64,000 bases of DNA, from contig NZ_CP108529.1 in the NCBI RefSeq assembly GCF_036002945.1, forward strand, positions 1,116,001 to 1,180,000. Reading direction: 5' to 3'. Source of the stretch: Streptomyces sp. NBC_01224. Its GTDB lineage: Bacteria; Actinomycetota; Actinomycetes; Streptomycetales; Streptomycetaceae. The stretch's first letter is position 1. Every line of letters starts with the position of its first letter. Positions 18,361 through 28,168 of this stretch are shown one piece after another. The translations under genes and the position numbers were made by a program. Under the pieces are notes generated by a model that saw only the letters and a program-made list of their open reading frames with translations, ran no database searches and was not told where the DNA came from.

Positions 18361-19215
18361 TCAGCTCCCCTTCGCGGGGACGATCTGGAGATAGATCGCC
18401 GTGAGGACCATGTTCACGAAGAACAGCAGCATGAAGGTGATGACGACGGACTGGTTGACCGCGTCGCCGACGCCCTTGGGACCGCCGCGCGGGTTCAGCC
18501 CGCGGTAGGCGGCGACGATGCCCGCGATGAACCCGAAGATCAGCGCCTTGAACTCGCTGATGTAGAGGTCGGGCAGCTGAGCGAGGGCGGAGAAGCTGGC
18601 CAGGTACGCGCCGGGGGTCCCGTGCTGCATGATCACGTTGAAGAAGTAGCCGCCCAGGGTGCCGACGACGGAGACCAGGCCGTTGAGCAGGACGGCCACG
18701 AACATGGTGGCCAGGACGCGCGGGACGACGAGGCGCTGGATGGGCGAGACGCCCATGACCTCCATCGCGTCGAGTTCCTCACGGATCTTCCGCGACCCGA
18801 GATCGGCGCAGATCGCCGATCCGCCCGCTCCGGAGATGAGCAGCGCCACGATGAGCGGGCTGGCCTGCTGGATGACGGCGAGGACGCTGGCGCCGCCGGT
18901 GAAGGACTGGGCGCCGAGCTGCTCGGTGAGCGAGCCGACCTGGAGGGCGATGACCGCGCCGAACGGGATGGAGACGAGGGCGGCCGGCAGGATGGTGACG
19001 CTGGCGATGAACCAGAACTGCTCGATGAACTCTCGTACCTGGAAAGGTCTTCGGAAGACAGCGCGGGTCACGGACAGGCCGAGCGCGAACAGCTTCCCGG
19101 TCTCGCGCAGCGGTGCGAGCAGCCTCGTCGGCTGTTTCTGCACGGGGGCCTGCCGCGGGGGCGTCGCATCGGTGGTGGGCGGCTCGGGGGGCCGCACCGG
19201 AATCTCGGCCGTCAC
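18361..19215 (-). CDS. yrbA: YrbE/MlaE-type permease A of the Mce transporter
   Basis: 284 residues with a Pro-rich cytoplasmic N-terminus of about 40 residues, then the MlaE domain with about five helices and the motif REELDAMEVMGVSP (around residues 145-158). The GTG at 19215 overlaps the mceG stop (GTGA). First permease of the operon. Confidence 0.93.
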   Translation of the reverse strand: MTAEIPVRPPEPPTTDATPPRQAPVQKQPTRLLAPLRETGKLFALGLSVTRAVFRRPFQVREFIEQFWFIASVTILPAALVSIPFGAVIALQVGSLTEQLGAQSFTGGASVLAVIQQASPLIVALLISGAGGSAICADLGSRKIREELDAMEVMGVSPIQRLVVPRVLATMFVAVLLNGLVSVVGTLGGYFFNVIMQHGTPGAYLASFSALAQLPDLYISEFKALIFGFIAGIVAAYRGLNPRGGPKGVGDAVNQSVVITFMLLFFVNMVLTAIYLQIVPAKGS

Positions 19216-20201
19216 GGGCGTGCACCGCCGGCGGCCGGGGTGTAGCTGTTCATGATGGCCGTCCGGGCGGCCTCCGGGAGCTGGCCCATCATGCCGAGGA
19301 CGCGCTCCCGGCGGCGCTGGACGGCCCGGCGGACCGGCATCCCGGGCGAGGGTTCCAGCTGCGGTACGACGGTCCGCGGGCCTGAGCCGTGGTCGTAGGA
19401 GCTGCCATTCAGCTGCTCGGCGGCGAGGGTTGCGGCGTCCTTCTCCTCGGACATGCCGATGGGGCCTTCGCGACGTCCGGAGAGGAACTGGGATACGACC
19501 GGCACATCGCTGGTGAGCAGTACCTCACGCGGCCCGAAGGTGACGAGGTTGCGGCAGAACAGCATCCCCATGTTGTCGGGGACGGTCGCCGCGATGTCGA
19601 GGTTGTGGGTGACGATCAGCATCGTGGCATCGATCTGCGCGTTCAGATCGATGAGGAGCTGCGAGAGGTAGGCGGTGCGGACGGGGTCGAGTCCGGAGTC
19701 CGGCTCGTCGCAGAGGATGATCTGCGGGTCCAGGACGAGCGCACGGGCGAGACCGGCCCGTTTGCGCATGCCGCCCGAGATCTCACCGGGCAGCTTCCCC
19801 TCGGCACCGAGGAGCCCGACGATGTCGATCCGCTCCATGACGATGCGGCGAATCTCGGATTCCTTCTTCCGGGTGTGCTCGCGCAGGGGGAAGGCAATGT
19901 TGTCGAACAGCGACATCGATCCGAAAAGAGCACCGTCCTGGAACATGAGCCCGAAGAGTTTGCGGGTCTCCATGATGTCTCGTTCGGGACTGTTCACCAT
20001 GTCGACGCCGTTGATGAGGACGCGACCGCGTTCGGGCTTCAGCAGGCCGATGATGGATTTGAGGAAGACGGTCTTTCCCGTGCCCGACGGGCCGAGCATG
20101 ACGCTGACCTCGCCGGCGGGGAGGGTGAGCGACACATCCTGCCAGATGTTCTGCTTGCCGAAAGACTTGGTAAGGCCTTCGACAACTACTTCGATTCCCA
20201 T
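19212..20201 (-). CDS. mceG: MceG (Mkl/MlaF-type) ATPase of the Mce transporter, first gene of the operon
   Basis: 329 residues. ABC ATPase energising lipid import: Walker A GPSGTGKT at 37-44, signature ISGGM at 141-145, Walker B IILCDEP at 161-167, H-loop histidine at 199. About 90 extra C-terminal residues follow the ATPase core, as in actinobacterial MceG, where this tail is needed for stability. The ATG follows AGGAGGTGGG closely. It heads the operon here, whereas in mycobacteria the single mceG is unlinked to mce loci. The transcript probably starts in the long gap upstream, which has a TTAC-N6-GTAA dyad. Confidence 0.93.
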   Translation of the reverse strand: MGIEVVVEGLTKSFGKQNIWQDVSLTLPAGEVSVMLGPSGTGKTVFLKSIIGLLKPERGRVLINGVDMVNSPERDIMETRKLFGLMFQDGALFGSMSLFDNIAFPLREHTRKKESEIRRIVMERIDIVGLLGAEGKLPGEISGGMRKRAGLARALVLDPQIILCDEPDSGLDPVRTAYLSQLLIDLNAQIDATMLIVTHNLDIAATVPDNMGMLFCRNLVTFGPREVLLTSDVPVVSQFLSGRREGPIGMSEEKDAATLAAEQLNGSSYDHGSGPRTVVPQLEPSPGMPVRRAVQRRRERVLGMMGQLPEAARTAIMNSYTPAAGGARP

Positions 20202-20316
20202 CCCACCTCCTGCATGCGCTCACGAAGTGACAGAAGTGCGCCAAGGGGCGCACGTTAAGTTCACCGACACCGCCAGGACAAGCCTTTGAACAGCCAATTC
20301 GTGAACGACCGGCCCA

Positions 20317-20335
20317 CTTGTCATCCAGTGACAAG
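20317..20335. promoter_or_regulatory. Inverted repeat CTTGTCA-N5-TGACAAG upstream of mceG
   Basis: Perfect 7-base arms separated by 5 bases, 116 bases upstream of the mceG start. The TGACAAG half-site occurs twice more in the same gap. Candidate operator for a dimeric regulator of the mce operon; the regulator is not identified. Confidence 0.45.
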
Positions 20336-20572
20336 CTTTCACTCAAACCTTGTAAAGAGCTGCGCACTCGCAACGGTCGGTGCAGGCCGGGACCGCACAG
20401 CCCAGAGGGCCGGAGCCGCGGGGCCCCGGAGCGAGAGCGCCGCCCCGCCCGGAGGTACGGGACCGGGGGCTCCCGGGCAAGGAATCCCGGCGTGGGGAGC
20501 CACAACGGAGTTCCTTTCCTGACGGGCGAGCAAGCTCCGGACGCACCGCCCGAGTTGCTGACGAGGGCGACG

Positions 20573-20586
20573 TTACGGCCGAGTAA
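20573..20586. promoter_or_regulatory. TTAC-N6-GTAA dyad (candidate operator), upstream of mceG
   Basis: TTAC GGCCGA GTAA, flanked by G and C so the arms extend to 5 bases. An 18-base stretch around it (GACGYTACGGSCGAGTAA) recurs upstream of the secreted-protein gene at 24852, and the same dyad spacing is found at 26891. Spacing and symmetry fit a TetR-type repressor site. Confidence 0.5.
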
Positions 20587-20934
20587 CCTGGCCCGCAATA
20601 CAAGTTCTCCAAGTTTTCGCGAGTCCGCGACGAGCCGTCGAGTTCTTTGCATTGTCTGAGCAGGAGCCCCGGGGCATTTATCGGCAAGTGACAAGTTCCT
20701 CAGCCCTGGCGGCGGGAGCTCAGCGATCACGCCGGCCGCCCGACGACCGTCCGGACCGGCGCGAACGCACAAGCGGGAGACCGAATTCCGTATAGGTCAC
20801 GAGTCGCGACGGCATCGAGTTCCGCCGTGGATCCATGCGCACCGATTGACAAGGTGTCCTTGCCCAGTACTCACCAGCGGACGAGAAGCCACATTCGCGG
20901 GCAGATTCCCAAACGGCGGGATTGTGCGCCAGTG

Positions 20935-20948
20935 TTTCTCGCCAGTAA
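20935..20948. promoter_or_regulatory. Degenerate copy of the TTAC-N6-GTAA dyad
   Basis: TTTC TCGCCA GTAA, one mismatch from the dyad, about 200 bases before the secreted-protein start at 21147. It shares GTAACCT with the site at 20573. Weak alone; listed because it fits the recurring pattern. Confidence 0.25.
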
Positions 20949-21146
20949 CCTCACGGCTCGGTGAATGGGGAGTCCGAACCGGCATTGCTCGCTGCGGACC
21001 CCGGCACCCGCATTCCGCACACCTATGGTCTGCGCGCCCCTCACGCCATGGCCGAACCATGCCGGCTTCGGGGCGCCGCAGGCAGACCGAGCAACTCCGG
21101 ACTCACCGGGCCGCCTCGACGACGGCTGCCTCAAAAAGGGGAAGAC

Positions 21147-22079
21147 ATGAGATCTGGTTCGAACCGGGCGCGCGTGGGGCTCTTGGCCTCGTTCACCGCA
21201 CTTGCCGCCTTCGCGTCCATGGGGTCGGCCACCGCCGCCACGAGCCTGAACGGCAACTGGGCGCCCTTCACCCGCTGTCCGGTGGACGCTCCCGCCATGC
21301 TGGCCGCGGACGGGGCGACCGACACCGCCGTCTGCGTCTCCTCGCACTCGGCGAGCGGCTCCATCAAGCTCGGCAACACCGTGGTTCCGGTGGGCGCCAG
21401 CGACCTCCAGGTCGGGGTGGTCACGCATCCGGGCGGCGGGGCGACCGTGGTCTCACCTCCGGGTGGCGCCCTCGTCGCCGACTCCGCGCAGATCCCCGGC
21501 GGACTGCTCGGCCTGATGTGCCCCAGCGACATTCCCGTGATCACCGGCATCTGCAACCAGTTGACCGACAACACTCTCAACCGGGTGACCGCCACCATTG
21601 AGTCCGTCAACAGCCCCAGCGGCTTCCAGCTCCTCGCGGGAACCACCACCGGAAAGCCGATCATCACACTGCCGGTGCGGATCCACCTGGAGAACCCGTT
21701 CCTCGGCAATTCGTGCTACATCGGCTCCGCTTCGGACCCGGTCCTGCTCCGCCCGCAGAACCTGACGCGCCCGGCCATCAGCACCCAGCAGTTCGCCGGC
21801 GACGGCACCACCGACGCGACCGGCCCCATGGGCCGGATCAGCCTCGTGGGCGCCAACCAGACCGACACGACGTACGCGGTCCCGGGGGCCAGTGGCTGCG
21901 GGCTGGGCCTGCTCAACTGGGCGGTGAACCTGAAGACCGGGCTGCCGTCCGCCTCCGGCAACAACAGCGTGGTCCTCAACAACGCCCAGACGTACGTCGC
22001 AACGATCAACAACCCCGGCAGCGTCGCCCCCGACGCGGGCAAGCTGCTGTCGCAGTACTGGCACTCGGCGGCCCAGTAA
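21147..22079 (+). CDS. Secreted beta-rich protein of unknown function
   Basis: 310 residues from the ATG at 21147, which follows GGGGAAG and starts a clear Sec signal peptide (RSGSNRARVGLLASF..., cleavage likely after GSATA at about residue 30). The mature part is rich in Gly, Thr, Ser, Asn and Val, contains six or more cysteines (TRCPVDA, TAVCVSS, GLMCPSD, GICNQL, NSCYIG, GCGLGLL) and no membrane helix after the signal, so it should be exported and disulfide-bonded. No enzymatic motif recognised. It faces away from the mce operon across a shared control region and ends in a strong terminator, so it is monocistronic. A role at the cell surface linked to lipid uptake is possible but only by position. 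Confidence 0.8.
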   Translation: MRSGSNRARVGLLASFTALAAFASMGSATAATSLNGNWAPFTRCPVDAPAMLAADGATDTAVCVSSHSASGSIKLGNTVVPVGASDLQVGVVTHPGGGATVVSPPGGALVADSAQIPGGLLGLMCPSDIPVITGICNQLTDNTLNRVTATIESVNSPSGFQLLAGTTTGKPIITLPVRIHLENPFLGNSCYIGSASDPVLLRPQNLTRPAISTQQFAGDGTTDATGPMGRISLVGANQTDTTYAVPGASGCGLGLLNWAVNLKTGLPSASGNNSVVLNNAQTYVATINNPGSVAPDAGKLLSQYWHSAAQ

Positions 22080-22103
22080 CCGTCGGCCGAGCACTACCCG
22101 ACG

Positions 22104-22147
22104 CCCCGGTGGGGCCACGCTCCTGTTGGGAGGTGGCCCCACCGGGG
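22104..22147 (+). terminator. Strong stem-loop terminator after the secreted-protein gene
   Basis: Perfect 15-base arms at 22104-22118 and 22133-22147; the 14-base loop can itself pair (CTCC/GGAG). Starts 24 bases after the stop at 22079. No T-run, as is common in Streptomyces. Confidence 0.85.
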
Positions 22148-22269
22148 TGTTGAGACGCGTCGGCCGACGGAGAGGGCTCTGCCGACGGCTCACCGCACAG
22201 GACACGGTCCCGGACCACCGGACCGGGTCGGCAGCATCCGGTCCCACCGGATCGCGGAAGAACCACCCC

Positions 22270-22440
22270 TCACGGTCGGAGAACGACCTCGACGACGCGG
22301 CGCTCGTCCGTGGCCGCGCAGGCTTCGGCGGTTGCGGCCAGGAGCCTCCCGAGGTTGAGGACCCGTCCGGGCTCGATGGTGCCGCCGAGGACTTCGGGAA
22401 GGAGTTCCCCGATGCGGTCGCACACGGTGACGACATCGCC
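22270..22440 (-). pseudogene. Possible 3' remnant of a zinc-type alcohol dehydrogenase
   Basis: Read on the minus strand, the frame ending at 22270 gives a stretch with IGELLPEVLGGTIEPGRVLN and ending AATDERRVVEVVLRP, which resembles the last 45-55 residues of zinc-dependent alcohol dehydrogenases (ending like MDERRxIKVLLRP). Stops appear just upstream in the frame and no start or catalytic domain remains. Short, so this is tentative; it could be a chance resemblance. Confidence 0.3.
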
Positions 22441-22550
22441 GCAGACGCCGACGTCGGTGCCGAGAGCGCGGTGTCCACGGGGAGTTCGGGCCAGCGGCGG
22501 GCCTGGCTACTGTGGGTGCCGACGGCGCAGAGCCCGAAGACCGGGGCCGG

Positions 22551-22594
22551 CCGTTCATGTCGGGCAGGACGTACGTCCTGCCCGACATGAACGG
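22551..22594 (-). terminator. Perfect 20-base-arm palindrome terminator, probably bidirectional
   Basis: Arms 22551-22570 and 22575-22594 are exact reverse complements around a 4-base loop (GTAC, itself a palindrome), so the whole 44 bases is one perfect palindrome. It starts one base after the stop of the minus-strand gene at 22596. Confidence 0.85.
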
Positions 22595-22595
22595 G

Positions 22596-24095
22596 TCACG
22601 AGTCCGTACCGGGCATCTTCGGCATGGTCGGCGGGCAGAGGTTATTGGGTGAACTCGGAATACATGTCGTTCCCTGGTTCATGCTGATCAGGTTTCCGGG
22701 GCCCGAGATGGATGCCGTGAACAAGGCGTCGAGGTCTTCCTCACCCGTTCCGCAGCCGGAAAACGGCGGAATGTCCACCTTGCCCTCCAACAGACCTCCC
22801 GAGTAGACATTGACGTACTTCGCCCCACCGTTGAGAACCACCTTGTAGGGCCTGACGGTCCTGCAGTTGCTTCCCACGTCCAGAGGGGTTCCATTGACCT
22901 TCACGTCGTGGAGGCGCAGGCTCTGCTTGAAGTAGGCGGTGGAAAAGGCGATTCTCTGGGCGCCGGAACCAATGTTTCCGGTGGAGATGGTCATCGGACC
23001 GTTCTCGAATTCCACCTTCGCGCTCACCGGCTGGAATCCGAATGTCAAAAAGGTCGATTCGGCATCCGGAAGCTTCAGATTTCCGAGCGAGTCGAGACGT
23101 GTGTAGGCACCGCCCTTGGCGCTGGGAGCACGATTCGACGTGTGCTTGATCGCCATGACGCTGATCAATGCCGGGGTGCGGGTGGGGTCGTTCACGATCA
23201 TGGCCCCATTCAGCTTGCGCACATTGGCGATCCCGACCGCGTACGCGCAACCGAAGGTTCCGCCCGTGGGCACGTCGGTCTCCCTGGTGGGATCGCCCGG
23301 AGGTGCCTGCGGTGCCTCGCTCGAGTCCATCTCCCCCGTGGCCTGCTCGACCGGGCACGGATCGGTGTCCTTCGCCGTGGTGTCCTCCGGCTCGACCATG
23401 ATGCCGTCACCGGGCCTCTCGCCAAAGTCGCCGTGCTCCGCCGGGTCGGGTGTCCCTGACGTTTCGGCATCCGGTCCGCCCGGCACCGAGACGGTCGCAA
23501 GGCGTCCGTCCTGTCCCTCAGCCGGTTCGCACGTCACTGTCTCCGGGGCCGACTCGCTCTCCTGGCCCAGTGCCGCCGCGGAACGAAGGGCGATCCTCAA
23601 CTCCCCTGCGGTGAACCGAACCTCACCCGGAGCACCTACCGTCACCGACGGAACTTCGCCCGAGTGGACCATCCGCACCGCACCGTCGGGCGGAAGCGGG
23701 GTGCCCGGAGCGCCGAGGTCCGCCCACTGCGCCTGGACCGACTGATCGTTCTGCGCCACCTCCACCGTGAGCGTCGCCGTGCTCACCACCGCATCGGCAC
23801 CGGCCGGGAGCAGTCCGTCGAGATCGGTCCGCGACAGCACCACGGCAACCGTCGCGGGCCCAGGCTGCACGGGCCGGCCGACCTCGCCCGTGGCCGGCAC
23901 TTCCACCGAGACCTCGACCGTGGCCGCCACGGCCCCGCTGTTCGGTCCGCAGTCGTACGCGAGGGTGACCGGCTTCGTGCCTTCGTCCGCGACGGATCCG
24001 GGTCCGGACAGCAGCCCGGCAAGGAGGGCGACGCTCGCGATCGAGGCGAGCCGCATCGACCGCCTGTCGCCCCTCACGGGTGTCTTTGTGTTCAT
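22596..24095 (-). CDS. Secreted DUF6801-type protein with Asp/Glu/Pro-rich linker
   Basis: 499 residues from the ATG at 24095, about 9 bases after GGAGGAC; an in-frame GTG six codons up overlaps that ribosome site. Signal peptide with MRLASIASVALLAGLLSGPGSVA. Residues about 30-180 match the actinobacterial DUF6801 pattern (LAYDCGPNSG, GEVGRPVQPGPATVAV, EVAQNDQSVQAQW, PSVTVGAPGEVRFTAGEL). A charged, Pro-rich linker (180-260) leads to a C-terminal domain of about 230 residues (FGCAYAVGIANVRKLNG, then beta-rich) unlike the N-terminal one. Exported; no catalytic motif seen. Monocistronic between two hairpins. Confidence 0.78.
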   Translation of the reverse strand: MNTKTPVRGDRRSMRLASIASVALLAGLLSGPGSVADEGTKPVTLAYDCGPNSGAVAATVEVSVEVPATGEVGRPVQPGPATVAVVLSRTDLDGLLPAGADAVVSTATLTVEVAQNDQSVQAQWADLGAPGTPLPPDGAVRMVHSGEVPSVTVGAPGEVRFTAGELRIALRSAAALGQESESAPETVTCEPAEGQDGRLATVSVPGGPDAETSGTPDPAEHGDFGERPGDGIMVEPEDTTAKDTDPCPVEQATGEMDSSEAPQAPPGDPTRETDVPTGGTFGCAYAVGIANVRKLNGAMIVNDPTRTPALISVMAIKHTSNRAPSAKGGAYTRLDSLGNLKLPDAESTFLTFGFQPVSAKVEFENGPMTISTGNIGSGAQRIAFSTAYFKQSLRLHDVKVNGTPLDVGSNCRTVRPYKVVLNGGAKYVNVYSGGLLEGKVDIPPFSGCGTGEEDLDALFTASISGPGNLISMNQGTTCIPSSPNNLCPPTMPKMPGTDS

Positions 24096-24176
24096 GCCGA
24101 CGCTGTCCTCCACCTCGTGCGTGCTGCAACTGATCTGCTGCGGCGCCGTCGCCCACGACGCCGGAAACGAGAAGGG

Positions 24177-24214
24177 CGGGCCGACGGCGGCAGCATCTGC
24201 TCACCGTCGGCCCG
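24177..24214 (-). terminator. Stem-loop terminator after the secreted gene ending at 24235
   Basis: Perfect 11-base arms (24177-24187 and 24204-24214) with a 16-base loop, 20 bases downstream of the stop of the minus-strand gene. It separates that gene from the DUF6801 gene. Confidence 0.7.
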
Positions 24215-24234
24215 TACCCGTGCGCCGTCCAGTG

Positions 24235-25625
<1,391 letters not shown>

Positions 25626-26840
25626 ATGCCGGGAGTTGTACAGCCCTCGGACCTCGGAGAACCACTGGGACCGCTGCCGCAGGAGTTCGCCGCGATCGTG
25701 CGGCCCGAACTCCCCAGCCTGATCAAGGAGATCGGACTGGAGGTGACCCGCGCCTACCCCGAGTATGCGCGACTGCTCGACGGTCCCTACGGCCAGGGCA
25801 TCCGGGTCGGCGTCGAGCAGAGCATCTCCGTCTTCGTGGACCAGGTCGCCGAGCCGGCCGCTCCCTCCCCGCTGCGCGACGAGATGTGCCGCAGGTTCGG
25901 CAGGTTCGAGGCGTACGAGGGACGCAGCCTGGACCAGTTGCAGGGCGCGTATCGACTGGGGGCCCGGATCGCGCTGCGCCGGGCCAAGAAGGTGGGCCGG
26001 CGCTACAACCTCTCCCCCACGATGATGCTCACCTTCGCCGATGCCCTCTTCTCGTACGTCGATGAGCTCGAAGCACTGTCCCGCGAGGGCTACTTGGAGG
26101 TCCGGGCGGCCTCCGGCGACCACACGGACACCCTCCGGCGGCGTCTGCTGCATCTGGTACTCGCCGGCCGGCCCGTGCCCCGTACAGCCATCGCCGAACT
26201 CTGTGAGCAGACCCGCTGGGTACTGCCCGACGAGGTGACTCTCGTCGCGGTGCGCCCCTCGGCGGAGCTGGGACGGCTCGGCGCCGACCGTGACGTCCTC
26301 GTCGACTTCACCGACCCGCAGCCTCACTTACTGATCCCGGGACCGTTCGACGAGATGCGAAGACGCATGCTCGATCACGCGCTCCCGGGTGCCCGCGCCG
26401 CAATCGGCCTGACTGTTCCCACATCCCTGGCCTCGGACTCGGTCCGCTGGGCACGTCGAGTGCTCGAACTCGTCGATGCAGGCGTCATCGACGACGCACC
26501 CGTCATCCTCTGCGAGGACCACCTCATCACCCTGTGGCTCCTCTCCGACCCGGTCCTCCTGGACCAGCTCGCACGGCGCGAACTCGCCCCGATCGCCGGT
26601 ATCAGCGCCAATCGGCGGGAGCGGCTGATCGAGACCTTGCGGATCTGGCTCGACACCCGTGGCACCGCCGCCCAGATGGGCGAGCTGCTAGACGTGCACC
26701 CGCAGACCGTCCGCTACCGGATGCGCAATCTCGAATCCATCTTCGGCGAGCAACTCGTCGACCCCGAGTCCCGGTTCTCGACCGAGGCCGTACTCCGCGC
26801 GATGCGGCTGCGCGCCCGCAGCGACGGCACACCACTCTGA
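25626..26840 (+). CDS. PucR-type transcriptional regulator (CdaR/PucR C-terminal HTH)
   Basis: 404 residues from the ATG at 25626, about 9 bases after AAGGGA. An N-terminal helical region (QEFAAIVRPELPSLIKEIGLEV, RLGARIALRRAKKVGRRY) resembles the RsbT-co-antagonist-like part of these regulators, and the C-terminus (residues about 335-400) is the PucR HTH: LIETLRIWLDTRGTAAQMGELLDVHPQTVRYRMRNLE. Such proteins activate catabolic or lipid genes in response to a metabolite. It is the nearest regulator to the mce operon and the secreted genes, so it may control them. Codon 235 is TTA (26328-26330), which makes the regulator itself a candidate bldA target. Confidence 0.88.
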   Translation: MPGVVQPSDLGEPLGPLPQEFAAIVRPELPSLIKEIGLEVTRAYPEYARLLDGPYGQGIRVGVEQSISVFVDQVAEPAAPSPLRDEMCRRFGRFEAYEGRSLDQLQGAYRLGARIALRRAKKVGRRYNLSPTMMLTFADALFSYVDELEALSREGYLEVRAASGDHTDTLRRRLLHLVLAGRPVPRTAIAELCEQTRWVLPDEVTLVAVRPSAELGRLGADRDVLVDFTDPQPHLLIPGPFDEMRRRMLDHALPGARAAIGLTVPTSLASDSVRWARRVLELVDAGVIDDAPVILCEDHLITLWLLSDPVLLDQLARRELAPIAGISANRRERLIETLRIWLDTRGTAAQMGELLDVHPQTVRYRMRNLESIFGEQLVDPESRFSTEAVLRAMRLRARSDGTPL

Positions 26841-26890
26841 TCGGCGCAGCGCGGATCCCGACCCGAGCACGTTCCTCACGCGCAGTCAAC

Positions 26891-26904
26891 TTACTTACGG
26901 GTAA
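26891..26904. promoter_or_regulatory. TTAC-N6-GTAA dyad (candidate operator), upstream of the acyl-CoA dehydrogenase remnant
   Basis: TTAC TTACGG GTAA; inside it CTTAC-GG-GTAAG (26894-26905) is a tighter palindrome. It has the same arms and spacing as the dyad before mceG. Operators of this form are common before fatty-acid degradation genes in actinobacteria under TetR-type repressors (family knowledge). Confidence 0.5.
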
Positions 26905-27060
26905 GGCAAAATAGCCGGTCACTCCCAAACGGTTGCCACACGGAGACGTTCTCAACGAGAAACCCGGAAGTGCGTCCCGTACACATGGAGAAGTCGGCCG
27001 CCCACCCAGCGGCCGCACCGAGCACCGCCTCCTGGCCAGCCATCCGAGAGGGAACCCCCT

Positions 27061-27324
27061 ATGACCGCCTCGCACCTCCTCGTCCCCGTGCCGATCCCGG
27101 ACCGGGTCGCCGCGCTGATCGGGTCCTGCATCCCGCCGCACATCGTGGAGGCGGAGTTCGACGCCGAATGCGCCGCGCGCGAGGTTCGCAGGTTCCGCGG
27201 CCCGCGGCTCTGCGTCGAGGACGAGGCCGACCGCGAGCAGTCACTCGCCGCGCTGGCCCGCGCCAACAAGATCCTCGCCGCCCACCACCCCCGGCTGCCA
27301 GTGCGCCCCGGCAGCTCCTGGTGA
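27061..27324 (+). CDS. Small protein of unknown function
   Basis: 87 residues; the ATG at 27061 follows GAGAGGGAA by a suitable distance. Soluble, rich in Ala, Arg, Pro and Glu, with three cysteines and one helical region (EAEFDAECAAREVRRFRG). No signal peptide and no family recognised. It lies between the dyad at 26891 and the acyl-CoA dehydrogenase remnant. It might itself be the altered start of a lost gene, but third-position GC and a ribosome site support expression. Confidence 0.45.
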   Translation: MTASHLLVPVPIPDRVAALIGSCIPPHIVEAEFDAECAAREVRRFRGPRLCVEDEADREQSLAALARANKILAAHHPRLPVRPGSSW

Positions 27325-27364
27325 GCCGCCCGCACCTCCCCCACTCCGCTCCCGCCTTGCGAGG

Positions 27365-27910
27365 GGACGCCGCGACCGGGTGCACGGCTTCGCCACCCAG
27401 GTCGTCCGCCCCGCAGCCGCCGAGTGGGACGCACGGGAGGAGACCCCGTGGCCCGTCATCCAGGAAGCCGCACAGATCGGCCTGTACGGCTTCGAATCCC
27501 TCGCGGACATGTACGGCGACCCCTCCGGGCTCTCCCTCCAGATAGCCAACGAGGAACTGTTCCGGGGCGACGCCGGAATCGACTTGGCGCTCTTCGGCAC
27601 CTCCCTCGCCGTCGCCGGAATCTTCGCCTCCGGCACTCCGGACCAGCTCGCCGAGTGGGTGCCGCAGTGTTACGGCGACGAGGACGACCCGAAGGTCGCC
27701 GCCTTCTCCATGTCCAAGCTGCGCGCGGGCGAACTCGCCGTGTCCGCGGCGGAGAAGGCCATCCGGATCCTGGGCGGCGCCGGATACAGCAGGGAGCATC
27801 CAGTAGAGCGGATGTACCGCGACGCCGAGATCTACACGATCTTCGAGGGGACGAGCGAGATCCAGCGGCCGGTGATCGCGCGGGCGATCTCCGGGCGCCA
27901 CATCCGCTGA
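27365..27910 (+). pseudogene. Acyl-CoA dehydrogenase with a large internal in-frame deletion
   Basis: About 180 codons remain open. The first part (FATQVVRPAAAEWDAREETPWPVIQEAAQIGLYGFES ... QCYGDEDDPKVAAF, shown in pieces) matches the N-terminal helical domain of acyl-CoA dehydrogenases. It then jumps to SMSKLRAGELAVSAAEKA and the C-terminal end ILGGAGYSREHPVERMYRDAEIYTIFEGTSEIQ. A normal enzyme is about 390-400 residues, so about 200 residues are missing, including the central FAD-binding beta domain and the catalytic glutamate region. The join lies at KVAAF/SMSKL, near base 27706. No good ribosome site precedes the likely start. A product, if made, cannot be an active dehydrogenase. Confidence 0.85.
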
Positions 27911-28168
27911 TCGCTCCTGCACGGATGCCGGCGCGCGCCCGTTCGCGTGCCCCGGCATCTCCGGCCGCTCGCGCCCCTTGTGACCGCATCCGGGTCACCG
28001 CCCGGATTGGGATCGGCCGCGGCCGGCGTGAGAATGTCGGGCAGTGGCGGCGATTGCGATGCGGTCGACTCGTTCGGGGCGGACCTCATCACCTCCGGGT
28101 CCGTGCCGGGCCAACGCCGTCGACGTCATTGGTCCACTGTCCGCCGACACACCTCATGGGGGAACGCC

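Larger units (their letters stand above)
20202..21146. other. Long divergent intergenic region between mceG and a secreted-protein gene
   Basis: 945 bases without a credible gene; the frames that stay open here lack homology and ribosome sites. It must hold the promoters for the mce operon (minus) and the secreted protein (plus). Seen in it: an inverted repeat at 20317-20335, TTAC-N6-GTAA at 20573-20586, a related half-degenerate site at 20935-20948, and three copies of TGACAAG (20329, 20689, 20847). No confident -35/-10 pair was found. Confidence 0.7.

Noticed and set aside
6816..20201. mce operon as a virulence locus (mammalian cell entry)
   Set aside because: The name is historical; in soil actinomycetes these systems import lipids or sterols, and nothing here indicates host invasion.
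20846..20851. TTGACA as a possible -35 box before the secreted-protein gene
   Set aside because: No acceptable -10 hexamer at 16-19 bases; the same TGACAAG recurs elsewhere in the gap, so it may be an operator half-site.
22126..22590. 154-residue plus-strand ORF in the gap after the secreted gene
   Set aside because: Begins inside a terminator stem, ends inside a palindrome, has no ribosome site and no recognisable domain.
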